A stretch of 8,285 nucleotides of DNA from an uncultured Rheinheimera sp. (GCA_943913835.1 CALTZU010000146.1:1-8285); one strand, 5' to 3'; shown: positions 1 through 6,668, counted from the first letter of the stretch. The notes: a model not told the origin generated them from the sequence alone. Numbers and translations: made by a program.

Positions 1-294
1 GGTGAATTTAGTGTTGTTCAGATAGGCCTCCCGAACCCTGTCGTTGCCCGGCTTGTCCGGGTATTTTGTCCGGGCGCGGGAAAGCTACTGCGCCCTATTT
101 TCTTTGTGCCGCTGAGCATAATAGTAAAAACAAAAAAGATCGCGTCGTGCCTATGAGCTAACGGGTTTTTGAATGGTTGGCGGCGTATATCGGTAAAATG
201 TTGCCTGCGATTAGCTTTACCTGCTCTGGAAATGCAAGGCTTCTAGCCAATAACGGTAAAGCCTTATAAGCCAAATAAACTATCTGAATTCACC
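1..294. repeat. Split inverted repeat bracketing the left stretch (possible small non-autonomous element)
   Basis: The sequence at 280-294 is the reverse complement of GGTGAATTCAGATAG. At the left edge the same letters occur in two blocks, GGTGAATT (1-8) and CAGATAG (19-25), separated by 10 extra bases. This gives 15 matching bases in inverted orientation about 290 bp apart. It could be the ends of a MITE-like element that inserted beside the recombinase gene, or chance. Because the left copy lies on the window edge, any longer repeat or target-site duplication cannot be seen. Confidence 0.25.
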
Positions 295-313
295 TCATGT
301 GACATCCAACTGA
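1..313. other. Left-edge non-coding stretch with inverted repeats, no gene recognised
   Basis: No protein I recognise is encoded here on either strand. Plus frame 1 stays open from the window edge to a TGA near 153 (about 51 codons), but it has no clear start and no familiar motif, so I do not call it a gene. What is visible is structure: a GC-rich hairpin CCCGG-CTTGT-CCGGG at 47-61, a direct repeat TTGTCCGGG at 53-61 and 66-74, an inverted repeat GCTTTACC (214-221) / GGTAAAGC (255-262), and AAGGCTT (236-242) / AAGCCTT (259-265). The stretch ends where the recombinase remnant opens, so it may be inserted or rearranged DNA that removed the front of that gene. This last point is inference. Confidence 0.5.
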
Positions 314-529
314 CCGGACCAAAAATTATCTTTGGCATCTAATTTTTTTCGCCATGGGGCACACATCATTGTTCTTGATAACGGCAGCCACCTTCGGCAT
401 TTGCAGGAAATGCTGAGCCACGCAAGTATCTCCACCACCCAGATTTACACCCATGTCTGCAGGCAGAAGCTCAAAGAGGTGTATATGAAAACGCATCCTT
501 CGGTGCTGGGGGATAGTGGGTTGTTTTGA
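314..529 (+). pseudogene. C-terminal remnant of a tyrosine recombinase (Xer/phage-integrase family)
   Basis: The frame opens right after a TGA at 311-313 and runs about 71 codons to a TGA at 527-529. It matches only the end of the catalytic domain of tyrosine recombinases: an FFRHG block (box II Arg), LQEMLSHAS (third catalytic His region), then STTQIYTHV with the nucleophilic Tyr, and a KLKEVY..THPS tail typical of Xer-like integrases. A full enzyme has about 300 or more residues; the N-terminal DNA-binding domain and the first catalytic Arg are missing and are not seen upstream in any frame. In the HxxR box the His position reads Asn (SNFFR), a second sign of decay. No good start codon or ribosome binding site is present (TTG 332, later ATGs internal). 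It is most likely a non-functional scar of a mobile element next to the defence genes. Confidence 0.75.
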
Positions 530-554
530 AATCGTTGAAAAATTGAAGAGTAAA

Positions 555-585
555 GTTAATTTGCCTCAATTTGTGGCAAATTAAC
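555..585. repeat. Perfect 11-9-11 inverted repeat after the recombinase remnant
   Basis: GTTAATTTGCC (555-565) and GGCAAATTAAC (575-585) are exact reverse complements separated by nine bases (566-574). It starts 25 nt after the recombinase stop codon. Two readings are possible. It could be a hairpin terminator for the former recombinase gene, although the run of T expected after the stem is absent. Or it could be a recombination core site: two 11-bp arms around a short centre is the layout that tyrosine recombinases bind. The sequence alone does not decide between them. Confidence 0.55.
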
Positions 586-591
586 ACCTGT

Positions 592-619
592 TTGGTAGCG
601 GTTTACTGCTACATATGTA
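592..619 (+). promoter_or_regulatory. Possible promoter and operator-like palindrome upstream of ietA
   Basis: A -35-like TTGGTA (592-597) and a -10-like TATGTA (614-619) are 16 bp apart, about 65 bp before the ATPase start. Between them lies an imperfect palindrome with arms GTAGC (595-599) and GCTAC (608-612); 7 of 9 positions pair in the 18-bp block. The -10 overlaps a perfect 10-bp palindrome TACATATGTA (610-619). The layout would suit repressor control of the defence operon, but the boxes are weak matches and the region is AT-rich, so this is only a candidate. Confidence 0.3.
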
Positions 620-684
620 AAAATGATCAGTAGGTTTCATTCAGTTGTTGAGACAGGTTTAGGGACGAACTCAGAGTATTTATT

Positions 685-1680
685 ATGGCCAGCTCAGAAC
701 AATTAAAAGCGCTATTACAGTCACATCTTGATAAGGATGATGATCGCTTTTTGTCTGTAGCCCTTCAGGTTGCGGCTCATGAAGCTCGAAACGGACACGG
801 TAAGCTTGCCCAAGAGCTACGAGACCTCGTTGAACTATCCCGAAAAAAAGCGAACACTGCCAAATCGAGCCCTGTTTCGATAGCCAGAGGTGTCCAGGAT
901 GCCAGTGGACTGCTGTTTGCTTCAGAGCCAAAAAATAAACTTTCAGAGTTGATTACAAAAGACGAGTTAAAACAAAAACTTGTTCGTTTGATCCGTGAAC
1001 AACAGTTCATGACGAAACTTAAGAGCCATGGTCTGTCACCTCGTCGTAAAATTCTTCTTGTTGGGCCACCTGGAACAGGTAAAACCCTAACTGCATCCAT
1101 ACTTGCTGGTGAACTGCATTATCCGTTGTTTCAGGTTCGTCTCGATGCCCTGATCACCAAATTTATGGGGGAATCTTCTGCAAAGCTCCGCCAAGTTTTT
1201 GATGCGATAAACAATGTGCGCGGTGTTTATTTCTTTGATGAGTTTGACGCTTTAGGGTCTCAGCGTTCCAGTACCAATGATGTAGGTGAAGCACGTCGAA
1301 TTCTGAATAGTTTTTTACAAATGATTGAGCAAGATGATTCCAACAGTTTAATTATTTGCGCTACCAATCACATTGAAATACTGGACAACGCTCTATTCCG
1401 TCGCTTTGATGATGTTATCCGATACGAGCTGCCAACAGCAGACGAAGTCGTGACCCTATTCAGGAATCGATTGGCACCATTTGTAACCAGAAACTTTCCC
1501 TGGAAAAAATTACCCGATAAGGCTTTAGGGTTGAGCAGTGCCGAAATCACCAGAGCTTCAGAGGAAGCGATAAAAGATATGTTGATCCACGGGTATGACA
1601 AAGTAACTATGCCGACACTTGAAACGGCAATTATTGACAGACGAACTATGCAAAAAAGTTTTAGCGAGGATATTGAGTAA
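685..1680 (+). CDS. ietA: AAA+ ATPase subunit of an IetAS-type anti-phage system
   Basis: A 331-residue AAA+ ATPase, probably a cytoplasmic oligomer that remodels a protein target or controls the protease encoded next to it. Visible motifs in order: an N-terminal helical region (about 1-70, with the block ALQVAAHEARNGHGKLAQEL); Walker A GPPGTGKT at 127-134; a pore-loop-like KFMGES near 159-164; Walker B VYFFDEFDAL at 181-190 with Asp185-Glu186; sensor 1 Asn228 in ICATNH; paired arginine-finger candidates Arg239-Arg240 in LFRRFDD; and a C-terminal lid with Arg290 as a sensor 2 candidate. All residues needed for ATP hydrolysis are present. The ATG at 685 follows a weak AGAG at 673-676. The stop lies 2 nt before the subtilisin-like gene, so the two are cotranscribed. 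The pair ATPase plus subtilase is the reported composition of IetAS, a defence system found by Gao and colleagues (2020). The substrate and the division of labour are not known to me; ATP-dependent activation or feeding of the protease is inference. Confidence 0.85.
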   Translation: MASSEQLKALLQSHLDKDDDRFLSVALQVAAHEARNGHGKLAQELRDLVELSRKKANTAKSSPVSIARGVQDASGLLFASEPKNKLSELITKDELKQKLVRLIREQQFMTKLKSHGLSPRRKILLVGPPGTGKTLTASILAGELHYPLFQVRLDALITKFMGESSAKLRQVFDAINNVRGVYFFDEFDALGSQRSSTNDVGEARRILNSFLQMIEQDDSNSLIICATNHIEILDNALFRRFDDVIRYELPTADEVVTLFRNRLAPFVTRNFPWKKLPDKALGLSSAEITRASEEAIKDMLIHGYDKVTMPTLETAIIDRRTMQKSFSEDIE

Positions 1681-1682
1681 AT

Positions 1683-4181
1683 ATGGCTGAAAACAGGGAT
1701 GTAAAGCGACACATAATCATTGGTCAGAATGGCCAGCCTCAGAAGTATACTTACCCTAAGCTGGTAATAATCAAACCAAAAATTCCAACTAGAAATCAGC
1801 AAGCTCATGGAGCTAAGCTTCAACAAGAGCTTACCGCACTGAGACCCGACGAGATTTCAATTTCTCAAGAAGCCGAAGAATACGATTTAGAATCAGCGTT
1901 TGGGCTGCAAATAAGCTTTGATGCGGATACTGCTTATGACTTTGAGTTTGAAAAACTTGCTGATGCCAGAGCTGGTATAGAAGTGTTAAATGTAACGCAA
2001 GCAGGGCAGCAGATAACGGTGTCCATTCTTGTTCCACATGGCAAGCTTTACGTACTTGAGCGCAAAATCGCTGAATACATGGACCCCGCCAAAAATGGTA
2101 AAAAGGGACCTAGAAATCACTCATTGCTTGATGTCATCGAACGAATTCGAAAAACTGCTATAGAGAATTTATGGACTGATGATCGAGAGCTCTACCCGCA
2201 ATCAGCGGATGAAGTCAATTGGTTAGAGGTATGGTTACCAGTTCTTACTGACAGGCTTGCCGTTGTTCATGATTTCAAAAAGTTAGCAGCTGCCGCGGAG
2301 TTAACAGTATCTGATAGCGTTCTGGAGTTCCCTGAACGCACAGTACTGTTAGTCCGTGGAAGTCTTGCTGCGTTGTCGTCATCGGCACTGTTATTAAGCA
2401 AAATATCTGAGATCAGAAAGGCAAAGACGACTGCTGATTTTTTCGATAATTTAAATATCGAAGAGCAACGTGCTTGGTCAACTGACTTGCTTCAGCGCGC
2501 TAATTTTACCGCATCCGATGACTCTCCTTACGTCTGCATTCTGGATACCGGCGTCAATATTGAACATCCGCTTCTGAAACCTGCGTGCTCAGCAGCTGAT
2601 TTGTCGGTGGTAGATCCAACGTGGGATGCTGCCGACAGTGATGGCCATGGCACTGAAATGGCAGGTATAGCGCTATGGGGTGATTTAACTGAGCCACTGA
2701 GTCAGCTAAGCCAAGTCGAGATTCGGCATCGCATTGAGTCTTCAAAGTTACTGCGCTATCCAGGCGATAATGAAGGGAAGCATCTCGGAAATATTACATC
2801 TGATGGCATATCGGAAGTCGAAATAAAGCATCATGAGCGAAAACGTGTTTACGCCTTAGCGTTATCCGCTTTGAAGTCTCGTGATAGAGGTCGTCCATCC
2901 ACTTGGTCATCAACCGTTGACGCTTTAGCGTCAGATTATCTGGGTGAAAATCAATACAGAAGATTGCTTTTGGTGTGCGCAGGAAATGCGGACGCCAGTC
3001 TGAGTAATCTGCTTGAGTACCCAAAATATAATGAAGTTCAGGATATTCATGATCCTGCCCAATCTTGGAACGCACTGACGGTAGGCGCATATACTCGTAA
3101 AGTCCAGATCTCAGATGCAAATCCTCAGCAATTCACCGTTCTTGCTCCAGATGGAGGATTGTGTCCGCATAGTTCAACGTCCATTCTTTGGGAGCCTGAT
3201 GCGCCAATAAAACCAGAGGTCGTTTTCGAAGGGGGGAATGTTGCAGTAGACAACATCAGTCCCGTAGAGCTACCAAGTCTGCAATTATTGACAACGTCGC
3301 ACGATATTCAGAGGCGACTTTTAACTACCTTCAACGCAACGAGCGCAGCGACCGGACTTGCAGCTAAATTTGCCGCTGAAATCTTGTCTTACTATCCAGA
3401 ATTATGGCCTGAAACGGTCAGAGCTTTAATGGTTCATTCCGCAGATTGGACGGATGCCATGAAGGCTCAGATTAAGGATCCTAAGTTAAATACTGAACGC
3501 CAAAAGGCGCATAGGCTTGCGAGGACTGTAGGGTATGGAGTGCCCGATTTAAACAGAGCACTTTGGAGTTTGAACAATTCTTTGATTATGGTGATTCAGG
3601 ACGAATTACAACCATTTGAAAAAATCAAAGGGCCGCCAACAACGAAAGATATGCACCTGCATGACCTTCCGTGGCCAAAAGCAGAACTACAGGCTCTTGG
3701 TGAAGTTGCTGTAAAAATGACTGTGACGTTGTCGTATTTCATTGAGCCTAATCCTTCCAGTCGAAATGTCACCAGCAAATACAGATACCCAAGTCATCAG
3801 TTGCGTTTCGATGTCAAACGGCCGCTTGAGTCTGTTCAGGACTTCATGCAACGTATGACAAGAGATGCCCAATCAGAAGAGCTGGGAAGTAAGAAAGCTC
3901 CGGCGGATCCTCACTGGTTACTTGGCGATTTTCGCAATAAAGGCTCGGTGCATAAAGATGTCTGGACAGGGTCTGCCGCAGAACTAGCTGAACGAGGAAT
4001 GTTAGTGATTTATCCGGCCATGGGCTGGTGGCGTACTCGTACAAAATTAGAGCGTTACAATAAACGCGCTAGATACTCTTTAATCATTTCGATAGAAGCT
4101 CCTGCCGCAGAAGTGGATTTATATACCGCTGTAACAACTGCATTAGCCAACCGAGTTAAGATTACTGTGCCAATCAGTTAA
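1683..4181 (+). CDS. ietS: Subtilisin-like serine protease (S8) subunit of an IetAS-type anti-phage system
   Basis: An 832-residue S8 (subtilase) peptidase with a complete triad: Asp288 in CILDTGVNIEHPLL, His322 in DGHGTEMAGIA, and Ser554 in FNATSAATGLAAKFAAEIL. The oxyanion-hole Asn435 sits in VCAGNADAS. The catalytic domain spans roughly 275-630. About 270 residues precede it (possible regulatory or prodomain-like region) and about 190 follow it, with beta-rich segments around VKMTVTLSYFIEPNP and RYSLIISIEAP that could form a sandwich domain. There is no signal peptide or membrane segment, so it should act in the cytoplasm, unlike most secreted subtilases. GAGGA at 1666-1670, inside the end of ietA, is a good ribosome binding site 12 nt before the ATG. 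It is probably the effector, cleaving host or phage proteins once triggered; target and trigger are unknown. No frameshift or lost active-site residue is seen. Subtilases with a neighbouring AAA ATPase also occur outside tested defence systems, so function in defence is inferred from the pairing. Confidence 0.85.
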   Translation: MAENRDVKRHIIIGQNGQPQKYTYPKLVIIKPKIPTRNQQAHGAKLQQELTALRPDEISISQEAEEYDLESAFGLQISFDADTAYDFEFEKLADARAGIEVLNVTQAGQQITVSILVPHGKLYVLERKIAEYMDPAKNGKKGPRNHSLLDVIERIRKTAIENLWTDDRELYPQSADEVNWLEVWLPVLTDRLAVVHDFKKLAAAAELTVSDSVLEFPERTVLLVRGSLAALSSSALLLSKISEIRKAKTTADFFDNLNIEEQRAWSTDLLQRANFTASDDSPYVCILDTGVNIEHPLLKPACSAADLSVVDPTWDAADSDGHGTEMAGIALWGDLTEPLSQLSQVEIRHRIESSKLLRYPGDNEGKHLGNITSDGISEVEIKHHERKRVYALALSALKSRDRGRPSTWSSTVDALASDYLGENQYRRLLLVCAGNADASLSNLLEYPKYNEVQDIHDPAQSWNALTVGAYTRKVQISDANPQQFTVLAPDGGLCPHSSTSILWEPDAPIKPEVVFEGGNVAVDNISPVELPSLQLLTTSHDIQRRLLTTFNATSAATGLAAKFAAEILSYYPELWPETVRALMVHSADWTDAMKAQIKDPKLNTERQKAHRLARTVGYGVPDLNRALWSLNNSLIMVIQDELQPFEKIKGPPTTKDMHLHDLPWPKAELQALGEVAVKMTVTLSYFIEPNPSSRNVTSKYRYPSHQLRFDVKRPLESVQDFMQRMTRDAQSEELGSKKAPADPHWLLGDFRNKGSVHKDVWTGSAAELAERGMLVIYPAMGWWRTRTKLERYNKRARYSLIISIEAPAAEVDLYTAVTTALANRVKITVPIS

Positions 4182-4192
4182 TCCTATTGTGA

Positions 4193-4216
4193 AAAAGCTG
4201 CAGAAATGCAGCTTTT
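4193..4216. terminator. Bidirectional intrinsic terminator between convergent operons
   Basis: A perfect stem AAAAGCTGCA (4193-4202) and TGCAGCTTTT (4207-4216) encloses a GAAA tetraloop. It starts 12 nt after the ietS stop and ends with four T. Read on the minus strand the stem ends in TTTTTC, so it can also stop transcripts of the xylanase operon, whose last stop codon is about 90 bp away. Confidence 0.8.
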
Positions 4217-4302
4217 CAGTTTCGACTGGAGTACCTGCGCTGTCGGTGACTGAAGCCAGAAAGCGCAACGGCAGGCTACGCGGAACCATAATTTGGTTTG
4301 TT

Positions 4303-5433
4303 TTATTTACCAGCTTTTTCCGCCAGTTTGATTAGCTTAGGAACCACTTCTTTTGGCTGGTTTTTCCGGTCAAATAATAAGGGGTAGTCTGTTCTGCCTT
4401 TCATCGGCCAGTTGTTGCGCCAGGTTTGGTTGTCGTTGACGCCCCATAAGGTCACGCGTTCGATGGCGTCGCTGTGGCGTAAAAATAGCTCAAACAATTG
4501 CAGGTATTTTTCTGTCAGTTGATCGTTGACTGCTTTGGGTAAGCCATCAGCGTAGGGGTTAAACTCTTGCTTTAACTGCATATTCAGTGAGATGTCAGCG
4601 CCAATGTTTTCCGGATCAGGAAAAGGCAGTGCTGAGATATCCAATTCGGTAATGACGACTTTCAAGCCTGTGTTTTTAAAAGCCACAATAGAGTCTTCCA
4701 CGTCTTGCAGTTTGGGGTAATCCAGACTGTAGTGGCCTTGTTCACCTATGCCGTAGATAGGTGCATTTTTCGCTTTTAAGCTGGCGATCAGCCTTAAGGC
4801 TCCGGCGCGTTTTTCAGGTTTAAATAAATTAAAGTCGTTGTAATACAGCTGGGCTTTAGGGTCGGTTTGGTGGGCCAATTCAAACACTGTGGCTATATAG
4901 TCTTCACCCAAGGCTTTGTACCATTTGGATTGGCGTAAAGTGCCGTCTTCATTTAAGGCTTCGTTGACTGCGTCCCAGCCATGAATACGGCCTTTGTAGC
5001 GGCCCATCACAGCATTGATATGGTTTTTCAGTCTGGATAACACCAGCTCTTTCGAGGCAGGTTGGCCTTTGGCGTCCAGAAATACCCAGTCAGGCGTTTG
5101 CTCGTGCCACAGCAATACATGGCCTATCACCCTGATATTGTTGGCTTCGGCGAATTCAATCATGGCGTCGGCTGCAGCAAAATTAAATTGGCCTTCAACA
5201 GGTTCAATCAGCTCCCACTTCATCACGTTTTCCGCTGTCACCGCATTAAATTGCTGTTTCACCAGCTCTAAAGTTCCAGGCTCTTTGCCATGGATTTGAG
5301 TCGCGCTTAACGCTGTACCAATAATAAAGTGCTTGCTGTACGCTTGCTGTAATGAGGAATTTTGCTCTTGTGCATAGACACCGTTGGTTAGCAGACTGCT
5401 AAGCAACAGTGCGCAAAAGGGAATAGCTTTCAT
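4303..5433 (-). CDS. Secreted endo-1,4-beta-xylanase, glycoside hydrolase family 10
   Basis: A 376-residue GH10 xylanase that hydrolyses internal beta-1,4 bonds of xylan with retention of configuration. Residues 1-21 form a classical signal peptide (Lys2, a leucine-rich core, VYA before the probable cut), so the enzyme acts in the periplasm or outside the cell; no lipobox is seen. The single catalytic domain fills the rest, with no carbohydrate-binding module. Family motifs: TAENVMKWE near 67-74, GHVLLWHEQTPDW at 104-116, the acid/base Glu158 in WDAVNEAL, the nucleophile Glu263 in VITELDIS, and WGVNDNQTW at 330-338. Length is typical for a one-domain GH10. The ATG at 5433 has GGAG at 5444-5441, 7 nt upstream. 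It is the last gene of the minus-strand operon, 46 nt behind the mutarotase. No xylosidase or TonB receptor lies in this window, so other parts of the xylan pathway must be elsewhere. Confidence 0.93.
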   Translation of the reverse strand: MKAIPFCALLLSSLLTNGVYAQEQNSSLQQAYSKHFIIGTALSATQIHGKEPGTLELVKQQFNAVTAENVMKWELIEPVEGQFNFAAADAMIEFAEANNIRVIGHVLLWHEQTPDWVFLDAKGQPASKELVLSRLKNHINAVMGRYKGRIHGWDAVNEALNEDGTLRQSKWYKALGEDYIATVFELAHQTDPKAQLYYNDFNLFKPEKRAGALRLIASLKAKNAPIYGIGEQGHYSLDYPKLQDVEDSIVAFKNTGLKVVITELDISALPFPDPENIGADISLNMQLKQEFNPYADGLPKAVNDQLTEKYLQLFELFLRHSDAIERVTLWGVNDNQTWRNNWPMKGRTDYPLLFDRKNQPKEVVPKLIKLAEKAGK

Positions 5434-5454
5434 CAGGTAGCTCCAAAGTAATGG

Positions 5455-5479
5455 TTAAAAATAAGCTGAGTTGCAGCTG
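5455..5479 (-). terminator. Weak terminator or attenuator-like hairpin between mutarotase and xylanase genes
   Basis: On the minus strand, right after the mutarotase stop, a short stem AGCTG / CAGCT (5478-5474 and 5468-5464) with a 5-nt loop is followed by TA and a run of five T. The stem is short and would leak. It could lower transcription into the xylanase gene relative to the upstream genes, or mark the 3' end of a processed message. Confidence 0.35.
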
Positions 5480-6412
5480 TTATCCCGCTTTGTCCAATTG
5501 ATAGCGAATATGCGCCTTAAAAGGCTGGCCGGGACGGGTAAAGTGAAATGGAAAACCTTTTTGGTTCGGTGAATCCGGGAAAAACTGTGGTTCTAAACAG
5601 ATCCCTTGCCGGGCTTTGAATGGCCCTTTTAAATGTTCACCTGTATACACCTGCAGGCCTGGGTAGTCGGAATATACGCGAAGGCGCACTAAACCATCCG
5701 GACTGATCAGTTCAGCAGCTGCCTGATGTAAATCGCCGTTGACCACAAAGTTATAATCCATACTGATGCCAGACAATGGCTTAGCTGAGCTGAAATCCAG
5801 TGGGCTGCCCTGCACTTTCGGTAACTCACCTGTGGGTATGCAGTGCGCATCCACGCTGGTGTAATGAGCCGCATGCAGGCAAAGTTTATGTTCGTCTATA
5901 GGGGCCTGATCCGGCGCCAGATTAAAATACGGATGCAAAGTTGGCCCCACCAGCGTTGTAACATTACTGCTGGCTTCCAGCTCTACATCCAAAGCACTTT
6001 GTTCAGACAATTGATAAGTCACACGAAAGGACACTGGACCAGGATAACCACCCTGACCATCAGCCATTTCGCAGCCAAGTACTAAGCGGGATTCCTGCTG
6101 TTCCAGTACTTGCCAGTTCACTTGGTGTAAACCTGCAGTGCCACCATGCAGCTGATTTTGACCTTCATTTTGTTCCAGTTGATACAACTGCTGACCAATC
6201 TGCAAGCGGCCTTTACCTATACGGTTGGCATAAGGGCCAACTAAAGCGCCGAGATAAAATGGGTCTTGAGCATAAGCATCCGGCTCGGCGTAACTTAAGA
6301 TCAACTCGCGGCTACTGTTGCCCACAGCTGTAGTCCAGCGCTGCATAGCTGCACCACGTTCCAGTATGCTTAGCTGGTCGCCAGCTTTATTGGTCAGATG
6401 AAAGACATTCAT
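5480..6412 (-). CDS. Aldose 1-epimerase (mutarotase, GalM-like)
   Basis: A 310-residue aldose 1-epimerase that interconverts alpha and beta anomers of free sugars, usually in the cytoplasm. Motifs, numbered from the chosen start: NRIGKGR near 63-69, His89 in QLHGGTAGLH, the catalytic acid His160 in LHPYFNL, Asp219 in MDYNFV, and the catalytic base Glu274 in GICLEPQFFPDSPNQ. The frame stays open upstream and would allow a 356-residue form starting at 6550. I prefer the ATG at 6412 because AAGGAGA (6429-6423) sits 10 nt before it, family homology begins there, and the extra residues only translate a GC-rich repeat. There is no signal peptide with this start. Lying between a sugar transporter and a xylanase, it probably acts on xylose, or on glucose or arabinose; galactose is the classical family substrate, so specificity cannot be fixed from the sequence. 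Confidence 0.9.
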   Translation of the reverse strand: MNVFHLTNKAGDQLSILERGAAMQRWTTAVGNSSRELILSYAEPDAYAQDPFYLGALVGPYANRIGKGRLQIGQQLYQLEQNEGQNQLHGGTAGLHQVNWQVLEQQESRLVLGCEMADGQGGYPGPVSFRVTYQLSEQSALDVELEASSNVTTLVGPTLHPYFNLAPDQAPIDEHKLCLHAAHYTSVDAHCIPTGELPKVQGSPLDFSSAKPLSGISMDYNFVVNGDLHQAAAELISPDGLVRLRVYSDYPGLQVYTGEHLKGPFKARQGICLEPQFFPDSPNQKGFPFHFTRPGQPFKAHIRYQLDKAG

Positions 6413-6438
6413 AACCTCATTCTCTCCTTCAATACCCC

Positions 6439-6468
6439 TGTAGGGGCGGCGGCTTGTCCCCGCCCGTC
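6439..6468 (+). repeat. REP-like GC-rich palindrome, copy 1
   Basis: TGTAGGGGC followed by a GC-rich stem-loop: GGGCGG pairs with CCGCCC around a loop containing GGCTTG. It shares the frame TGTAGGGGC...CTTG...CCCG with two further copies in this gap. It ends about 10 nt upstream of the mutarotase ribosome binding site in the direction of transcription. Confidence 0.7.
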
Positions 6469-6535
6469 TCGCGTTTAAATCAAATGCCTGAAAGCTATTG
6501 AACACGGCCGATAAAACAACTGCGTGGTATAGATG

Positions 6536-6564
6536 GACGGGCTGGGGCAAGCCCAGCCCCTACA
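6536..6564 (-). repeat. REP-like GC-rich palindrome, copy 2 (inverted)
   Basis: This is the reverse-oriented copy. Read on the minus strand it begins TGTAGGGGC and forms GGGCTGGG / CCCAGCCC, an 8-bp stem with a short CTTGC loop. Relative to copy 1 one G:C pair of the stem is replaced by T:A on both arms, a compensatory change. Together with copy 1 it makes a head-to-head pair about 70 bp apart. Confidence 0.7.
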
Positions 6565-6608
6565 CTCGCCCGGGGCTGCAACATCAATTACTTTGGGTAT
6601 ATACCATC

Positions 6609-6640
6609 CTGTAGGGGCGCGTGTCTTGTACCCGCCCGTA
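6609..6640 (+). repeat. REP-like GC-rich palindrome, copy 3
   Basis: CCTGTAGGGGC, then a stem GGGCGCGT / ACCCGCCC with one C:C mismatch around GTCTTGT. It has the same orientation as copy 1. Just upstream is a perfect 10-bp palindrome GGTATATACC (6596-6605); ATACC followed shortly by CTGTAGGGGC also occurs before copy 1, so the repeat unit may be longer than the stem. Confidence 0.65.
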
Positions 6641-6668
6641 TGAGGTTGCGGCTGCAAGTACGCAGGGT

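Noticed and set aside
1..313. Integron cassette or attC site
   Set aside because: GCTAAC and GTTGG-like strings occur, but no paired RYYYAAC/GTTRRRY core sites with the expected spacing were found.
1368..1826. Long minus-strand open frame across the ietA/ietS junction
   Set aside because: It lies opposite two genes with complete family motifs, spans their junction, and has no recognisable protein signature or ribosome binding site.
5015..5299. Plus-strand open frames inside the xylanase and mutarotase genes
   Set aside because: They are antisense to genes with clear catalytic motifs and encode low-complexity, unfamiliar peptides.
6413..6550. 46-residue N-terminal extension of the mutarotase
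   Set aside because: It translates the GC-rich repeat copy 1 and a spacer, lacks family similarity, and the ATG at 6412 has a much better ribosome binding site.
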